DNA from: Paenochrobactrum pullorum
Lineage (GTDB): Bacteria; Pseudomonadota; Alphaproteobacteria; Rhizobiales; Rhizobiaceae
Assembly: GCF_041929845.1 (NCBI RefSeq)
Contig: NZ_JBHEEH010000001.1
Coordinates: forward strand, 310,001 to 374,000
Direction: 5' to 3'
Length of the DNA stretch: 64,000 nucleotides
Part shown: piece after piece, positions 18,072-27,008 of the stretch
How positions within the stretch are numbered: the stretch's first letter is position 1
Layout: each line of letters begins with the position of its first letter
Made by a program: the position numbers and the translations under genes
Notes under the pieces: model-generated
Databases searched by the model: none
Told to the model about the DNA's origin: nothing
Seen by the model: the letters and a program-made list of their open reading frames with translations, nothing else

Positions 18072-18890
18072 ATGAACATTGATACGCAAATTGCCGGTCG
18101 CACATGGGCAGAGGATCATCACGATGCTCTGGCTCAGGCTGTTGCTCGCAGTACGGGTCAACGTATCATGAAGGCTGAGATTGACGGTCGTACCCTCTGG
18201 ATCAAGCGCTACAATGTTGAAGCCGTGCCGCTGCCCAAGCGTCTCCATAGCAAGCTTTCGCGTTTTATGCCTTATGCTTTTATGCGCTCACCGCGTATTG
18301 AAGATAGTGAAGGGCAACGCGCGCGCGAATTGCGCAAAATGCAAGCATTTGAAAGCGCTGGTTTGCATGTGCCGGATATGGTTTGGACGCAAGAAAATGT
18401 TGTGGTGCTGGGCGATGCAACGCCGATACAGCAGGTACGGCTTGATGCACTCAGGCGCACGGATCCTCAGGCGCATGATCGTGTTTTGATTGAATGTGCG
18501 GAGGCTTTGGCCAAAGTTCATGCAAGTGGTCTTTGTCATGGCCGTCCGCATCCGCGTGATTTTTTCTCGGTTCGATCCGAAGTTGGTTTTCTGGATTTTG
18601 AAGAAGAGCCGGAAGCCGTAATGGCGCTTGCAACAGCACAGGCACGCGATTTATGGCTGATGTTCTTCCAGATTTCGTCGCAAGCGCGATTGCCGGAAAC
18701 CAGTGCGCAGGCATTTGCCGCTTATCGGGTAATTGCTCCTGAAGATGTTATTCGTGAATTGAACAAAATTGTTGATTTCTTTCGCTTTACCATCCGCCCG
18801 TTGCGTTTTTTGAAGCGTTTTTATCTGGGCGGCGACGGTAAAAGACTGTTAAAAGCAATGGAATTTTTCGATAAGGCTTTAAAGAACTGA
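18072..18890 (+). CDS. Kinase-like protein (protein-kinase/WaaP/RIO fold) with altered catalytic loop
   Basis: 272 residues, no signal peptide. The arrangement is that of a small kinase: LWIKRY near 42-47 (candidate ATP-binding Lys45), AEALAKVHASGLCHG near 143-156, HGRPHPRDFF at 156-165 in the place of the catalytic HGDxxPxN loop, and GFLDFEEEP at 172-180 resembling the metal-binding DFG/DFE motif. The usual catalytic Asp is Arg here, so activity is uncertain; a shift of the base to Asp163 is possible. A Lys/Arg-rich RFLKRFYLGG tail follows. Start chosen at ATG 18072, since the open extension upstream encodes the terminator. Function and substrate unknown; it sits between rplT and pheS. Confidence 0.65.
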   Translation: MNIDTQIAGRTWAEDHHDALAQAVARSTGQRIMKAEIDGRTLWIKRYNVEAVPLPKRLHSKLSRFMPYAFMRSPRIEDSEGQRARELRKMQAFESAGLHVPDMVWTQENVVVLGDATPIQQVRLDALRRTDPQAHDRVLIECAEALAKVHASGLCHGRPHPRDFFSVRSEVGFLDFEEEPEAVMALATAQARDLWLMFFQISSQARLPETSAQAFAAYRVIAPEDVIRELNKIVDFFRFTIRPLRFLKRFYLGGDGKRLLKAMEFFDKALKN

Positions 18891-19037
18891 ATGTCTCAAG
18901 CGGACACGAACAGGTTGCCTGAGGTGACCGCTTGAAAAAAGACCCGATCAGGCCGGAACAGATCATTTTCATCTAAATGATTTCCCGGTTTTAACACACC
19001 CGAAGCCCTCGTATCCCGAAGGTATAAAGGCATAATT

Positions 19038-20147
19038 ATGAGTGATCTTGAACAATTAGAACAGACAATTATGGGCGAAATTGCCGCCGCCGGTGATGAG
19101 AGCACCATCGAGGCGGTGCGTGTTTCGGCTTTGGGTAAAAAGGGTTCGGTTTCAGAGAAACTGAAAACATTGGGCTCGATGTCGCCGGAAGAACGCCAGC
19201 AGCAGGGACCGGCGATCAACGGATTGAAAAACCGCGTGACAGAGGCTTTGGCAGCGCGCAAATCCGAATTGCATAAATTGGCTGTTGCCGTCCGTTTGGA
19301 GCGCGAAAAGCTCGACGTGACTTTGCCGGTGCGCAGTTCTGCTGCATCGCGCGGTCGTATCCATCCGATCAGCCAAGTGATTGACGAAATTACCGCAATT
19401 TTCGCTGATATGGGCTTTTCGATTGCCGAAGGGCCGGATGTTGAAACCGATTATTACAACTTCACTGCGTTGAACTTCCCTGAAGGCCATCCGGCGCGTG
19501 AAATGCATGATACTTTCTTCTTTAATCCGGATGAGAGCGGTGAGCGCAAATTGCTGCGTACCCACACTTCTCCGGTGCAGGTTCACACTATGGAGCGCTT
19601 TGCGCAGATGCGTGACAAGGAAGGCCGTGACGAACCGATCCGCATCGTCATTCCGGGTAAAACCTACCGCATGGATTCTGATGCAACCCACTCCCCGATG
19701 TTCCATCAGGTGGAAGGTCTGGTTGTCGATAAATCTTCAACTGTTGCCCAGATGAAATGGGTGCTGGAAGAGTTCTGCAAAGCCTTCTTTGAAGTGCCTT
19801 CGGTTAAAATGCGTATGCGTCCGAGCTTCTTCCCGTTCACCGAGCCTTCTGTCGAAGTTGACATCCAGTGCGACCGCTCAGGGCGTGAAGTGAAATTCGG
19901 CGAAGGCAATGACTGGCTGGAAATTCTGGGTTGCGGCATGGTGCATCCGAATGTGTTGCGCAATGCGGGCTTTGACCCGGATATCTATCAGGGCTTTGCA
20001 TGGGGTATGGGTATCGATCGTATCGCCATGCTGAAATATGGCATGCCTGATTTGCGCGCTTTCTTTGATGCTGATGTGCGCTGGCTTAATCATTACGGCT
20101 TCCGCCCGTTAGATCTGCCGACTTTGTTCGGCGGTCTGAGTGCATAA
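19038..20147 (+). CDS. pheS: Phenylalanine-tRNA ligase alpha subunit
   Basis: Catalytic subunit of the alpha2beta2 enzyme that charges tRNA-Phe. 369 residues: N-terminal coiled-coil (residues 1-90), motif 1 region HPISQVIDEI, motif 2 around TYRMDSDATHSPMFHQVEG, and motif 3 GFAWGMGIDRIAMLKYG near 315-331. Paired with pheT 21 bp downstream. The 147-bp spacer from the kinase-like gene contains TCAAGCGG/CCGCTTGA, an 8-bp inverted repeat (about 18898-18945), but no Phe-rich leader peptide that would indicate attenuation. Confidence 0.98.
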   Translation: MSDLEQLEQTIMGEIAAAGDESTIEAVRVSALGKKGSVSEKLKTLGSMSPEERQQQGPAINGLKNRVTEALAARKSELHKLAVAVRLEREKLDVTLPVRSSAASRGRIHPISQVIDEITAIFADMGFSIAEGPDVETDYYNFTALNFPEGHPAREMHDTFFFNPDESGERKLLRTHTSPVQVHTMERFAQMRDKEGRDEPIRIVIPGKTYRMDSDATHSPMFHQVEGLVVDKSSTVAQMKWVLEEFCKAFFEVPSVKMRMRPSFFPFTEPSVEVDIQCDRSGREVKFGEGNDWLEILGCGMVHPNVLRNAGFDPDIYQGFAWGMGIDRIAMLKYGMPDLRAFFDADVRWLNHYGFRPLDLPTLFGGLSA

Positions 20148-20168
20148 GAGGCGGAAAGGACAAATAAA

Positions 20169-22586
20169 ATGAAATTCACACTTTCCTGGTTGAAAGAACA
20201 TCTTGAAACTGAAGCGACGCTGGATGAGATCGTTGAGAAGCTGACAGATATTGGTCTGGAAGTTGATGGCGTAGATGACCGCGCCAGCTTCAAAGCTTTC
20301 ACAATTGCCAAAGTTCTCACTGCCGTGCAGCATCCTGATGCCGATAAATTGCGTGTACTCACTGTTGATGCAGGTGACGGCAAGCCATTGCAGATTGTCT
20401 GCGGTGCGCCCAATGCGCGTGCCGGTATGGTTGGTGTTTTGGGTCGTCCGGGCGATTATGTGCCGGGTATTGATGTCACTCTGTCGATTGGCAAAATCCG
20501 TGGCGTTGAAAGCTTCGGCATGATGTGCTCCGAGCGCGAGCTGGAACTGTCCGACGAGCATGACGGTATCATCGATCTTCCTCAAGATGCACCTGTCGGC
20601 ACCAGCTATGCGAGCTATATGGGCATTGATGATCCGATCATTGAAATCGGCCTGACCCCGAATCGTGCGGATTGTGCAGGCGTTCATGGGATTGCCCGTG
20701 ATCTGGCCGCAGCCGGTCTTGGTACACTCAAAGGTGACAAGATTGAAGCGATCAAAGGCACAGGTGAAACTCCGGTTAAAGTGGTGCTTGATCAGCCTGC
20801 CGACAAACCATTCTGTAATGGTTTTGCACTTCGCTTGGTTAAAGGCGTTAAAAATAAGGCCAGCCCGCGATGGTTGCAGCAGCGCCTGAAGGCCATTGGA
20901 CTTCGTCCGATCAATGCACTGGTGGATATCACCAATTATGTCACCTTTGATTATGGTCGCCCGTTACATGTGTTTGACGCTGCCAAAGTCAAAGGCAATC
21001 TGACTGTACGTGCTGCCAAAGATGGTGAAACCATTCTGGCGCTCGATCAGCGTGTATATAAATTATCATCGGACGTGTATGTCATTGCCGATGATAATGG
21101 CGCTGAATCCATTGCCGGTATTATGGGTGGCGAACATTCAGGCTGTGATGAAAACACCACCGATGTGCTGATTGAATCCGCCCTTTGGGATGCGATCACC
21201 ATTGCCCGCACCGGCCGGCAGCTCGGTATTGTCACCGATGCCCGTTATCGTTTTGAACGTGGTGTTGATCCGGAATTCATGGTTTCCGGCCTTGAATATG
21301 CAACCAAACTGGTAATAGATTTGTGCGGCGGTACGCCAACCGAAACAGAAGTTGTCGGTTATCAGCCATATGCCCCGCGTGAAATCACTTTCCCTGTGTC
21401 AGAGGTCAAGCGTTTGACCAATCTGGATGTGGAATATGCAGAAGCGGCACAGATTTTGACGGGGCTCGGCTTCGGCGTGTCTGGTGACGGTAAAGCTGTT
21501 TTGACTGTTCAAGTGCCGTCATGGCGCGGTGATGTGGAAGGCAAAGCCGATCTTGTTGAAGAAGTGATGCGTATTCACGGTCTCAATGAAATTGAACCGC
21601 AGCCATTGGAAAATATGGGGAGCGTCAACGGCAAGATTCTCACCACGTTGCAAATCCGCACCCGCATGGCACGCCGTATGCTGGCTTCCCGCGGTATGAT
21701 GGAAGCGGTGACTTATTCCTTCATTCCGGAAGCGCATGCCAAAGCCTTTGGCGGCGGCAAACCGGAACTGAAGCTTGCCAATCCGATTGCGGCCGATATG
21801 TCGGATATGCGCCCGAGCTTGCTTCCGGGCTTGCTGGTTGCAGCACAGCGCAATGCAGATCGCGGTTTTGCTGATCTGGCGCTTTTTGAAGTATCTGGCA
21901 CTTATGAAGGCGAAAAGCCTCAAGATCAACGCCGTGTGGCTGGCGGTATCCGCCGCGGCACTGCTGGTGTTGAAGGTGCAGGTCGTCTTTGGTCAGGCAA
22001 TGCGCCGGCTGTTGGTGTTTATGATGCCAAGGCGGATGCGCTGGCAGCTTTGGAAGCCGCAGGCGCTCCGGTTGACCGCATCCAGATCGAAGCGGGCGCA
22101 CCTGAATGGTTCCATCCGGGTCGTTCCGGCACGCTGAAGCTGGGACCAAAAGTTGTGCTTGGCTATTTCGGTGAATTCCATCCGGATACGCTGGAACTCT
22201 TGGATGTGAGCGGCGCGCTTTGCGGCTTTGAAGTCTTCATTGATGCCATTCCTGAGCCGAAGAAAAAAGCAACCTGCACCAAGCCGTCATTGGTTCTGTC
22301 ACAGTTCCAGACCGTCAAACGCGACTTTGCCTTTGTGGTGGATAGCAATGTGGAAGCAGGCGGCCTGATCCGTGCGGTGATGTCTGCCGACAAGAAGCTG
22401 ATCAGCAATGCACAGGTGTTTGATATTTTTGCCGGTGCTTCTTTGGGCGAGAATAAAAAATCGGTTGCGATCGAAGTTCTGTTGCAGCCGCTTGACCGGA
22501 CTTTGGCCGAAGAAGATCTGGAAGCTGTGGCCAAGAAGATCATCGAGGCTGTTGCCAAACAAACCGGCGGCGTGCTGCGCGGTTAA
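20169..22586 (+). CDS. pheT: Phenylalanine-tRNA ligase beta subunit
   Basis: 805 residues, with the full bacterial set in order: N-terminal tRNA-binding EMAP-like domain (about 40-150; HPDADKLRVLTVDAG), B3/B4 editing domain (about 210-385), B5 DNA-binding-like domain (about 400-475), the pseudo-catalytic core, and a C-terminal anticodon-binding FDX-ACB domain (about 710-805). The B3/B4 domain hydrolyses mischarged Tyr-tRNA-Phe. GGAAAGGA lies before the start. Co-transcribed with pheS. Confidence 0.98.
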   Translation: MKFTLSWLKEHLETEATLDEIVEKLTDIGLEVDGVDDRASFKAFTIAKVLTAVQHPDADKLRVLTVDAGDGKPLQIVCGAPNARAGMVGVLGRPGDYVPGIDVTLSIGKIRGVESFGMMCSERELELSDEHDGIIDLPQDAPVGTSYASYMGIDDPIIEIGLTPNRADCAGVHGIARDLAAAGLGTLKGDKIEAIKGTGETPVKVVLDQPADKPFCNGFALRLVKGVKNKASPRWLQQRLKAIGLRPINALVDITNYVTFDYGRPLHVFDAAKVKGNLTVRAAKDGETILALDQRVYKLSSDVYVIADDNGAESIAGIMGGEHSGCDENTTDVLIESALWDAITIARTGRQLGIVTDARYRFERGVDPEFMVSGLEYATKLVIDLCGGTPTETEVVGYQPYAPREITFPVSEVKRLTNLDVEYAEAAQILTGLGFGVSGDGKAVLTVQVPSWRGDVEGKADLVEEVMRIHGLNEIEPQPLENMGSVNGKILTTLQIRTRMARRMLASRGMMEAVTYSFIPEAHAKAFGGGKPELKLANPIAADMSDMRPSLLPGLLVAAQRNADRGFADLALFEVSGTYEGEKPQDQRRVAGGIRRGTAGVEGAGRLWSGNAPAVGVYDAKADALAALEAAGAPVDRIQIEAGAPEWFHPGRSGTLKLGPKVVLGYFGEFHPDTLELLDVSGALCGFEVFIDAIPEPKKKATCTKPSLVLSQFQTVKRDFAFVVDSNVEAGGLIRAVMSADKKLISNAQVFDIFAGASLGENKKSVAIEVLLQPLDRTLAEEDLEAVAKKIIEAVAKQTGGVLRG

Positions 22587-22640
22587 TCTTTTCTGATATT
22601 ATCCCAAACAGATCATTGTTTGGGATAAATTTAAGACAAT

Positions 22641-22676
22641 AAAAAAAGCCGGAAACCTTGGTTTCCGGCTTTTTTC
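22641..22676. terminator. Bidirectional terminator between pheT and the M29 peptidase gene
   Basis: AAAAAAGCCGGAAACC, short loop, GTTTCCGGCTTTTTT serves both converging genes. A second hairpin, TTATCCCAAA (22598-22607) with TTTGGGATAA (22619-22628), lies directly after the pheT stop. Confidence 0.92.
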
Positions 22677-22691
22677 ATATTTTGTCGCTTA

Positions 22692-23945
22692 TCAGTAAGC
22701 CCATTCGCCTTTGCGCATCAGCGGCTCATGGCTGCCATCGGCATTGACGCCATCGACATCGATCTGATCAGAGCCGATCATCCAGTCAATATGGATCAGG
22801 CTGGAATTGCCGCCCTTGGCTTTAACCTCATCCGGTGTAAGGTTTGCACCATCAACAAAACACTTTGAATAGCACTGACCAAGCGCAATATGGCTGGCAG
22901 CATTTTCGTCAAACAATGTGTTGTAGAACAGCAAGCCGCTTTTCGAGATTGGCGAGGAATGCGGCACCAAGGCCACTTCACCCAAATGACGCGCACCGGC
23001 ATCCGTATCCAGTACTTTGTTGAGCACTTCTTCGCCACGGCTGGCTTTGGCTTCAACGATGCGGCCATCTTCAAAGCGTACAGCGATATTGTCGATCAAT
23101 GTGCCTTGATGCGACAATGGCTTAGTGCTGGAAACATGGCCGTTGACGCGCAATGCATGCGGTGTGGTGAACACTTCTTCGGTCGGGATATTCGGGTTGC
23201 AGATAATGCCGTTTTTGGCAACCGACGCACCGCCCATCCATTCATGACCATCTGCCAGCCCGACAATCAGATCGGTGCCCGGACCTTTGAAATGCAAGGA
23301 GTGATAGTTTTTGGCATTCAAATAGGTGGTGCGTTCTTTCAGCGCTGCATTATGCGCTTCCCAAGCGGCAACCGGATTTTCGACATCCACGCGGGAGGCG
23401 GCAAAAATCGCATCAGCGAGCTGGCGGGTTGCATCTTCCGGCGATGCTTCAGGGAACATCAAAGCGGCCCATTCAGGATTTGGATAAGAAATGATATTCC
23501 AGTTGATGTCAAAATTGGCAATTTTCTCCAATGCCGGCTGATAGGCCTTGGAATTAGCGCGGTTGGCGCGCGAAACTTTGCCAGCGTCTTGGTTGGCGAG
23601 AAGCAGTGGATTGTCTGCCGCAATGGCAAGGCGAGCCGCATTTTTGCTGTAAGCTTTGGCCATGCCTTCATAAAGCCAGTCAGCGGCCTGATCAAAGCTT
23701 GCATCATTGGCATGCTGATAGCGCGCAAGTGCAATCTGATCATCGGAGAAAAATGGGGTTACCAGTCCGGCACCAGCCTGATAGGCGTGTTTGGCAATCA
23801 GGCGCACCAATGGCAGGGCGCAAACAGGTGCGGTAATGACGAGATCTTGTCCTTCCCGCAAACGCAAGCCAACTTTAACGGCGACCTCGGCCAGACGGTC
23901 GAGCTTCACAGGATCAATAATATTTTCCGGTAATGTATAGGACAT
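22692..23945 (-). CDS. M29 family metalloaminopeptidase (AmpS/PepS-like)
   Basis: 417-residue cytoplasmic aminopeptidase of clan M29 (thermophilic aminopeptidase family), which releases N-terminal residues using two metal ions. Family features: N-terminal LAEVAVKVGLRLREGQDLVI, central GPGTDLIVGLADGHEW, and a C-terminal metal site with LGEVALVPHSSPIS, FYNTLFDENAASHIALG and HIDWMIGSDQIDVDGV. Length and motif order are standard. Monocistronic; the upstream region to 24387 is shared with the divergent PIG-L gene. Confidence 0.93.
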   Translation of the reverse strand: MSYTLPENIIDPVKLDRLAEVAVKVGLRLREGQDLVITAPVCALPLVRLIAKHAYQAGAGLVTPFFSDDQIALARYQHANDASFDQAADWLYEGMAKAYSKNAARLAIAADNPLLLANQDAGKVSRANRANSKAYQPALEKIANFDINWNIISYPNPEWAALMFPEASPEDATRQLADAIFAASRVDVENPVAAWEAHNAALKERTTYLNAKNYHSLHFKGPGTDLIVGLADGHEWMGGASVAKNGIICNPNIPTEEVFTTPHALRVNGHVSSTKPLSHQGTLIDNIAVRFEDGRIVEAKASRGEEVLNKVLDTDAGARHLGEVALVPHSSPISKSGLLFYNTLFDENAASHIALGQCYSKCFVDGANLTPDEVKAKGGNSSLIHIDWMIGSDQIDVDGVNADGSHEPLMRKGEWAY

Positions 23946-24178
23946 AACGGCCTCTGCTTTTATGAATTTTCTGCGCTGAACATAACGCCTTGGCTAAGCT
24001 GTGACCAGTCACAATTCATAGTGTTGCATAAGCGAATTGAGCAGATACCCGTAGCGATGAAACTTTCGATAATACTGCTTTGTTTTTGTCATTTAAACGA
24101 GCACGCAAGTTTATGTTGAAATAAAAATGTAAGTTTCATTTCGTGAAAGGTTTATTACAGTAAATTATATCAACACAC

Positions 24179-24354
24179 TTGAGTTATTATATTTACTTCA
24201 TCATACTCGATCAATCGGCACAAGCGCGCTGATACGTAGACACAAGAACAAGAATTAAACGGTAGCGTCTTGTCTGCTTTGGTAAAGGGCAGGCATAGTT
24301 AAGTGAATACAAGGTGTTAGTAAGTTTCCTCCCCACTGTCGCGTGCGGAAACTT
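24179..24354 (+). promoter_or_regulatory. Promoter and leader hairpin of the PIG-L gene
   Basis: In the 442-bp gap between divergent genes, TTGAGT (24179-24184), 17 nt, CATACT (24202-24207) fits an alphaproteobacterial promoter. The predicted leader is about 175 nt. Near its end AAGTTTCC (24322-24329) pairs with GGAAACTT (24347-24354), exposing a TCCCCAC loop 20 bp before the GAGAGGAG ribosome site. A role in translation control is possible but unproven. No gene was seen in the rest of the gap. Confidence 0.4.
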
Positions 24355-24387
24355 CCTTGGGAGCGCCTTTGATGAGAGGAGTAAATC

Positions 24388-26883
24388 GTGACTAAAATGA
24401 CAAGGCGATTGTTTATCGCCTCCCTTCCCCCGGCACTTTTAGCAACCCGAATGCCTGCCTATGCGGCACCGGCCAGCGATCTTCAGTTGATCGCGAAACA
24501 AAAATTGGAACCGGCGATTGTTACTATGCATCGCCGTCTGGAGCGTCTGACCTCAACGCTCACATTCATGACCACCGGCGCGCATCCGGATGACGAGCCA
24601 AGCGGCCTGCTGGCATCATTGCGCCATGTCTATGGTATCCGTCCAGTGCTTTATTGCATCACGCGTGGTGAAGGCGGTCAAAACAGCATTGGTGCGGAGC
24701 GTGGCTCTGTGCTGGGTGTATTGCGTACCCGCGAAATGGAAGAAGCATCACGCTCATTAGATGCCTCGTTGGCATTTGGTGGTCGCGGCCACAATGACAG
24801 CGTCCATGATTTCGGCTTTTCCAAAGATCCGAACCAGACAATCGATCGTTGGGGTCGTGACCGCGTCATCGAGCGTATGACATGGGCTTTCCGTCAGTAT
24901 AAGCCTGATATCGTGATGAACTGCTTCCTTGATGTTCCGGGGCAGCATGGTCATCACCGTGCGGCAGTGGTTGCAACCTTTATCACAGCTGACATCTCCG
25001 GCAACCCAGATGAGTTCCCGGAACAGATTGAGGCCGGCCTTGCCCCTTGGAGCGTGCCGAAAATCTATTCGCCTGCTTATGGCGGCGGCGGTGGTGTTTA
25101 CGATGATGAAACTCCACCACCACCAACCACATTGACGGTAACAGCACCTGAACGCGATAAAATTTCAGGCGCAACCTTCCCGCAGATGGGTGAATGGTCA
25201 CGTTCTTGCCACCTCACACAGGCTATGGGGCGCTGGCGTCCGGAACCCCAGACCGAATGGGCATTGCATTTGGCTAAAGTTGCCAAGGGCGAGCCAGCGA
25301 AAACTGAAAAAGACATTCGCGAAGGTCTGGTTGCAACTGTTGGCGATATCGCCAATGTTGATGGCATGCCTGCTTCTGCGGCAGATAGCTTGCGCAATGC
25401 GCAAGGCTTGATCGACGAAGCCCTTGCTGATTATGGCGATCCTGTTGTTGTCACTGCCAAGCTCCTCGAAATCGGCAAAGCCGTTGATGAAGCACGCAAG
25501 CAGTTGCCGCAGGAACTGCATGACAATATCGCGCATCGTCTGGAACGCAAGACACGCGAAATCGATTTGGCGCTGGCAACAGCGTCTGGCATGCATATCC
25601 GTGCCTTTACTGAAGGAGCAGACATCAAGGCCGGTGATACGATCACCATTAAAACCCTTGTTGATGCGCCTGAAAGCGTGGAAATTCAGTCGGCAGAAAT
25701 CATTGCCCGCGAAGGTTTGAATGCGGCAGGTGATCAGGTAACTGCATCAGCTGATGCGAGCCTTACCAATCCCTTGACCGAGCAATTTGATCCGCTTGGT
25801 GGTAACGGCGATGCCTTCGTGCGTCTGACCGCTAAAATTGGTGATCGCGCTGCGGTAATTGATGTGGATCTGGAAGATGCCTTGCGCGTTCTGCCATCCG
25901 CATCGCTGGAACTGAAGCCTGATGCCGTTGTGTTCAACACAGCTAAAGAGCTTGAGCCAGTTGCAATGACGGCAACGGTTACCAATGCCAAGACGGATGA
26001 TCTGAAGATTGATCTGCCTGAAGGCTGGGCGATGAACAAAACTGGCAACACATCTGACGAAGCTGCAAGTTTTGACCTGCAACCACCGGCAAAACCGGGT
26101 GAAGTTCGCTTTGCGATCGAGCCGGAATTGCTCGGCAAAGAAGCCTATGCAATCAACACCTTCTCTTACCCGCATATAGGCCGTTCCGTTGTGCCGACCA
26201 AGGTTTCCGTGCCTGTTCAGACCGTTGGTGCTGAACTGCCTGCGAACCACAAAGTTGGCTATATCAGCGGCGGTAATGATAATGTTGGTCTGTGGATGAA
26301 GCGCCTCGGCATTGATGTCGTGGAGCTTTCACCAACGGATGTTGAACGCGGTGAATACCGTGATCTGAAAACCATTGTCGTTGGTATTTTTGCTTTCGGT
26401 CGTCGTAAAGATCTGGCGGCTGCTGTTCCGGCCTTGCACGAATGGGTTAAGAAGGGCGGCCATTTGGTAACGCTTTATCATCGCCCTTCGGACGGTTGGA
26501 ACCCTGAAACTGTGCCACCGGCATTCCTGAAAATCGGCTCGCCTTCCATCCGTTTCCGCGTGACAGACGCGAATTCGGAGGTGGATATTCTTGAGCCTGA
26601 TCATCCATTGCTCAACTACCCGAACAAAATCGGGCCGGAAGACTGGGCGAATTGGGATAAGGAACGCGGTCTTTATTTCGCATCCGAATGGGACGAGGCT
26701 TACAAGCCGTTGCTCGCCATGAGCGATGCCGGTGAAGACAAGCTGAAAGGTTCACTGGTTTCTGCTGAAATTGGTGAAGGCCGTCATACGCATACAAGCC
26801 TTGTGCTGCATCATCAGCTCGACAAGCTGGTGCCGGGTGCATTCCGCTTGCTGGCCAATCTGGTTCAGCCTGCCAAGCACTAA
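24388..26883 (+). CDS. Tat-exported PIG-L (LmbE-like) family deacetylase, large multidomain form
   Basis: 831 residues. The N-terminus TRRLFIASLPPALLATRMPAYAA is a twin-arginine signal (RRLFI), so the protein is probably periplasmic. The PIG-L domain (about 55-270) has zinc-binding AHPDDE at 65-70 and GQHGHH at 185-190; these enzymes remove N-acetyl groups from GlcNAc-type substrates. The C-terminal half looks like beta-rich domains (about 400-610) followed by a GATase1-like alpha/beta segment (VGYISGGNDNVGLWMKRLGI to about 740) with no visible catalytic residues. Start GTG 24388 has GAGAGGAG seven bases upstream; ATG 24397 is the alternative. It stands alone; the substrate is unknown. Confidence 0.82.
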   Translation: MTKMTRRLFIASLPPALLATRMPAYAAPASDLQLIAKQKLEPAIVTMHRRLERLTSTLTFMTTGAHPDDEPSGLLASLRHVYGIRPVLYCITRGEGGQNSIGAERGSVLGVLRTREMEEASRSLDASLAFGGRGHNDSVHDFGFSKDPNQTIDRWGRDRVIERMTWAFRQYKPDIVMNCFLDVPGQHGHHRAAVVATFITADISGNPDEFPEQIEAGLAPWSVPKIYSPAYGGGGGVYDDETPPPPTTLTVTAPERDKISGATFPQMGEWSRSCHLTQAMGRWRPEPQTEWALHLAKVAKGEPAKTEKDIREGLVATVGDIANVDGMPASAADSLRNAQGLIDEALADYGDPVVVTAKLLEIGKAVDEARKQLPQELHDNIAHRLERKTREIDLALATASGMHIRAFTEGADIKAGDTITIKTLVDAPESVEIQSAEIIAREGLNAAGDQVTASADASLTNPLTEQFDPLGGNGDAFVRLTAKIGDRAAVIDVDLEDALRVLPSASLELKPDAVVFNTAKELEPVAMTATVTNAKTDDLKIDLPEGWAMNKTGNTSDEAASFDLQPPAKPGEVRFAIEPELLGKEAYAINTFSYPHIGRSVVPTKVSVPVQTVGAELPANHKVGYISGGNDNVGLWMKRLGIDVVELSPTDVERGEYRDLKTIVVGIFAFGRRKDLAAAVPALHEWVKKGGHLVTLYHRPSDGWNPETVPPAFLKIGSPSIRFRVTDANSEVDILEPDHPLLNYPNKIGPEDWANWDKERGLYFASEWDEAYKPLLAMSDAGEDKLKGSLVSAEIGEGRHTHTSLVLHHQLDKLVPGAFRLLANLVQPAKH

Positions 26884-26935
26884 GAGCATTTCCAGCAAAA
26901 GTGTGAAGCGGTTTTGCGTAGGATAATGCGATAAA
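26884..26935. repeat. Short intergenic repeat of rhizobial RIME/Bru-RS type
   Basis: GAGCATTTCCAGCAAAAGTG, then TGAAGCGGTTTTGCG, then an AT-rich tail. AGCAAAA and TTTTGCG-type ends make a partial palindrome. I recognise this as the common Hyphomicrobiales intergenic palindrome; it starts right after the PIG-L stop. Confidence 0.6.
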
Positions 26936-26952
26936 GAAAAAATATGACAAGA

Positions 26953-26990
26953 AAAAAGCCCCGTCAGTTCTGCTGGCGGGGCTTTTTTTT
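26953..26990. terminator. Bidirectional terminator between the PIG-L gene and the SleB-type hydrolase gene
   Basis: AAAAGCCCCGTCAG, short loop, CTGGCGGGGCTTTT followed by TTTT on the plus strand; the minus side ends TTTTTTC. It serves the convergent genes. Confidence 0.92.
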
Positions 26991-27008
26991 ATAGAGAAAT
27001 TTAAAAAA

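Noticed and set aside
18898..18945. Short frame and inverted repeat TCAAGCGG/CCGCTTGA before pheS as a phenylalanine attenuator
   Set aside because: The 14-codon frame has no Phe codons and no T-run follows the stem.
22598..22628. TTATCCCAAA/TTTGGGATAA after pheT as another palindromic repeat copy
   Set aside because: It shares only the GGGATAA core and lacks the ATGTCT/AGACAT arms; treated as an ordinary hairpin.
22890..23933. 347-codon plus-strand frame opposite the M29 peptidase gene
   Set aside because: No recognisable domain, and the minus-strand protein is full length and conserved.
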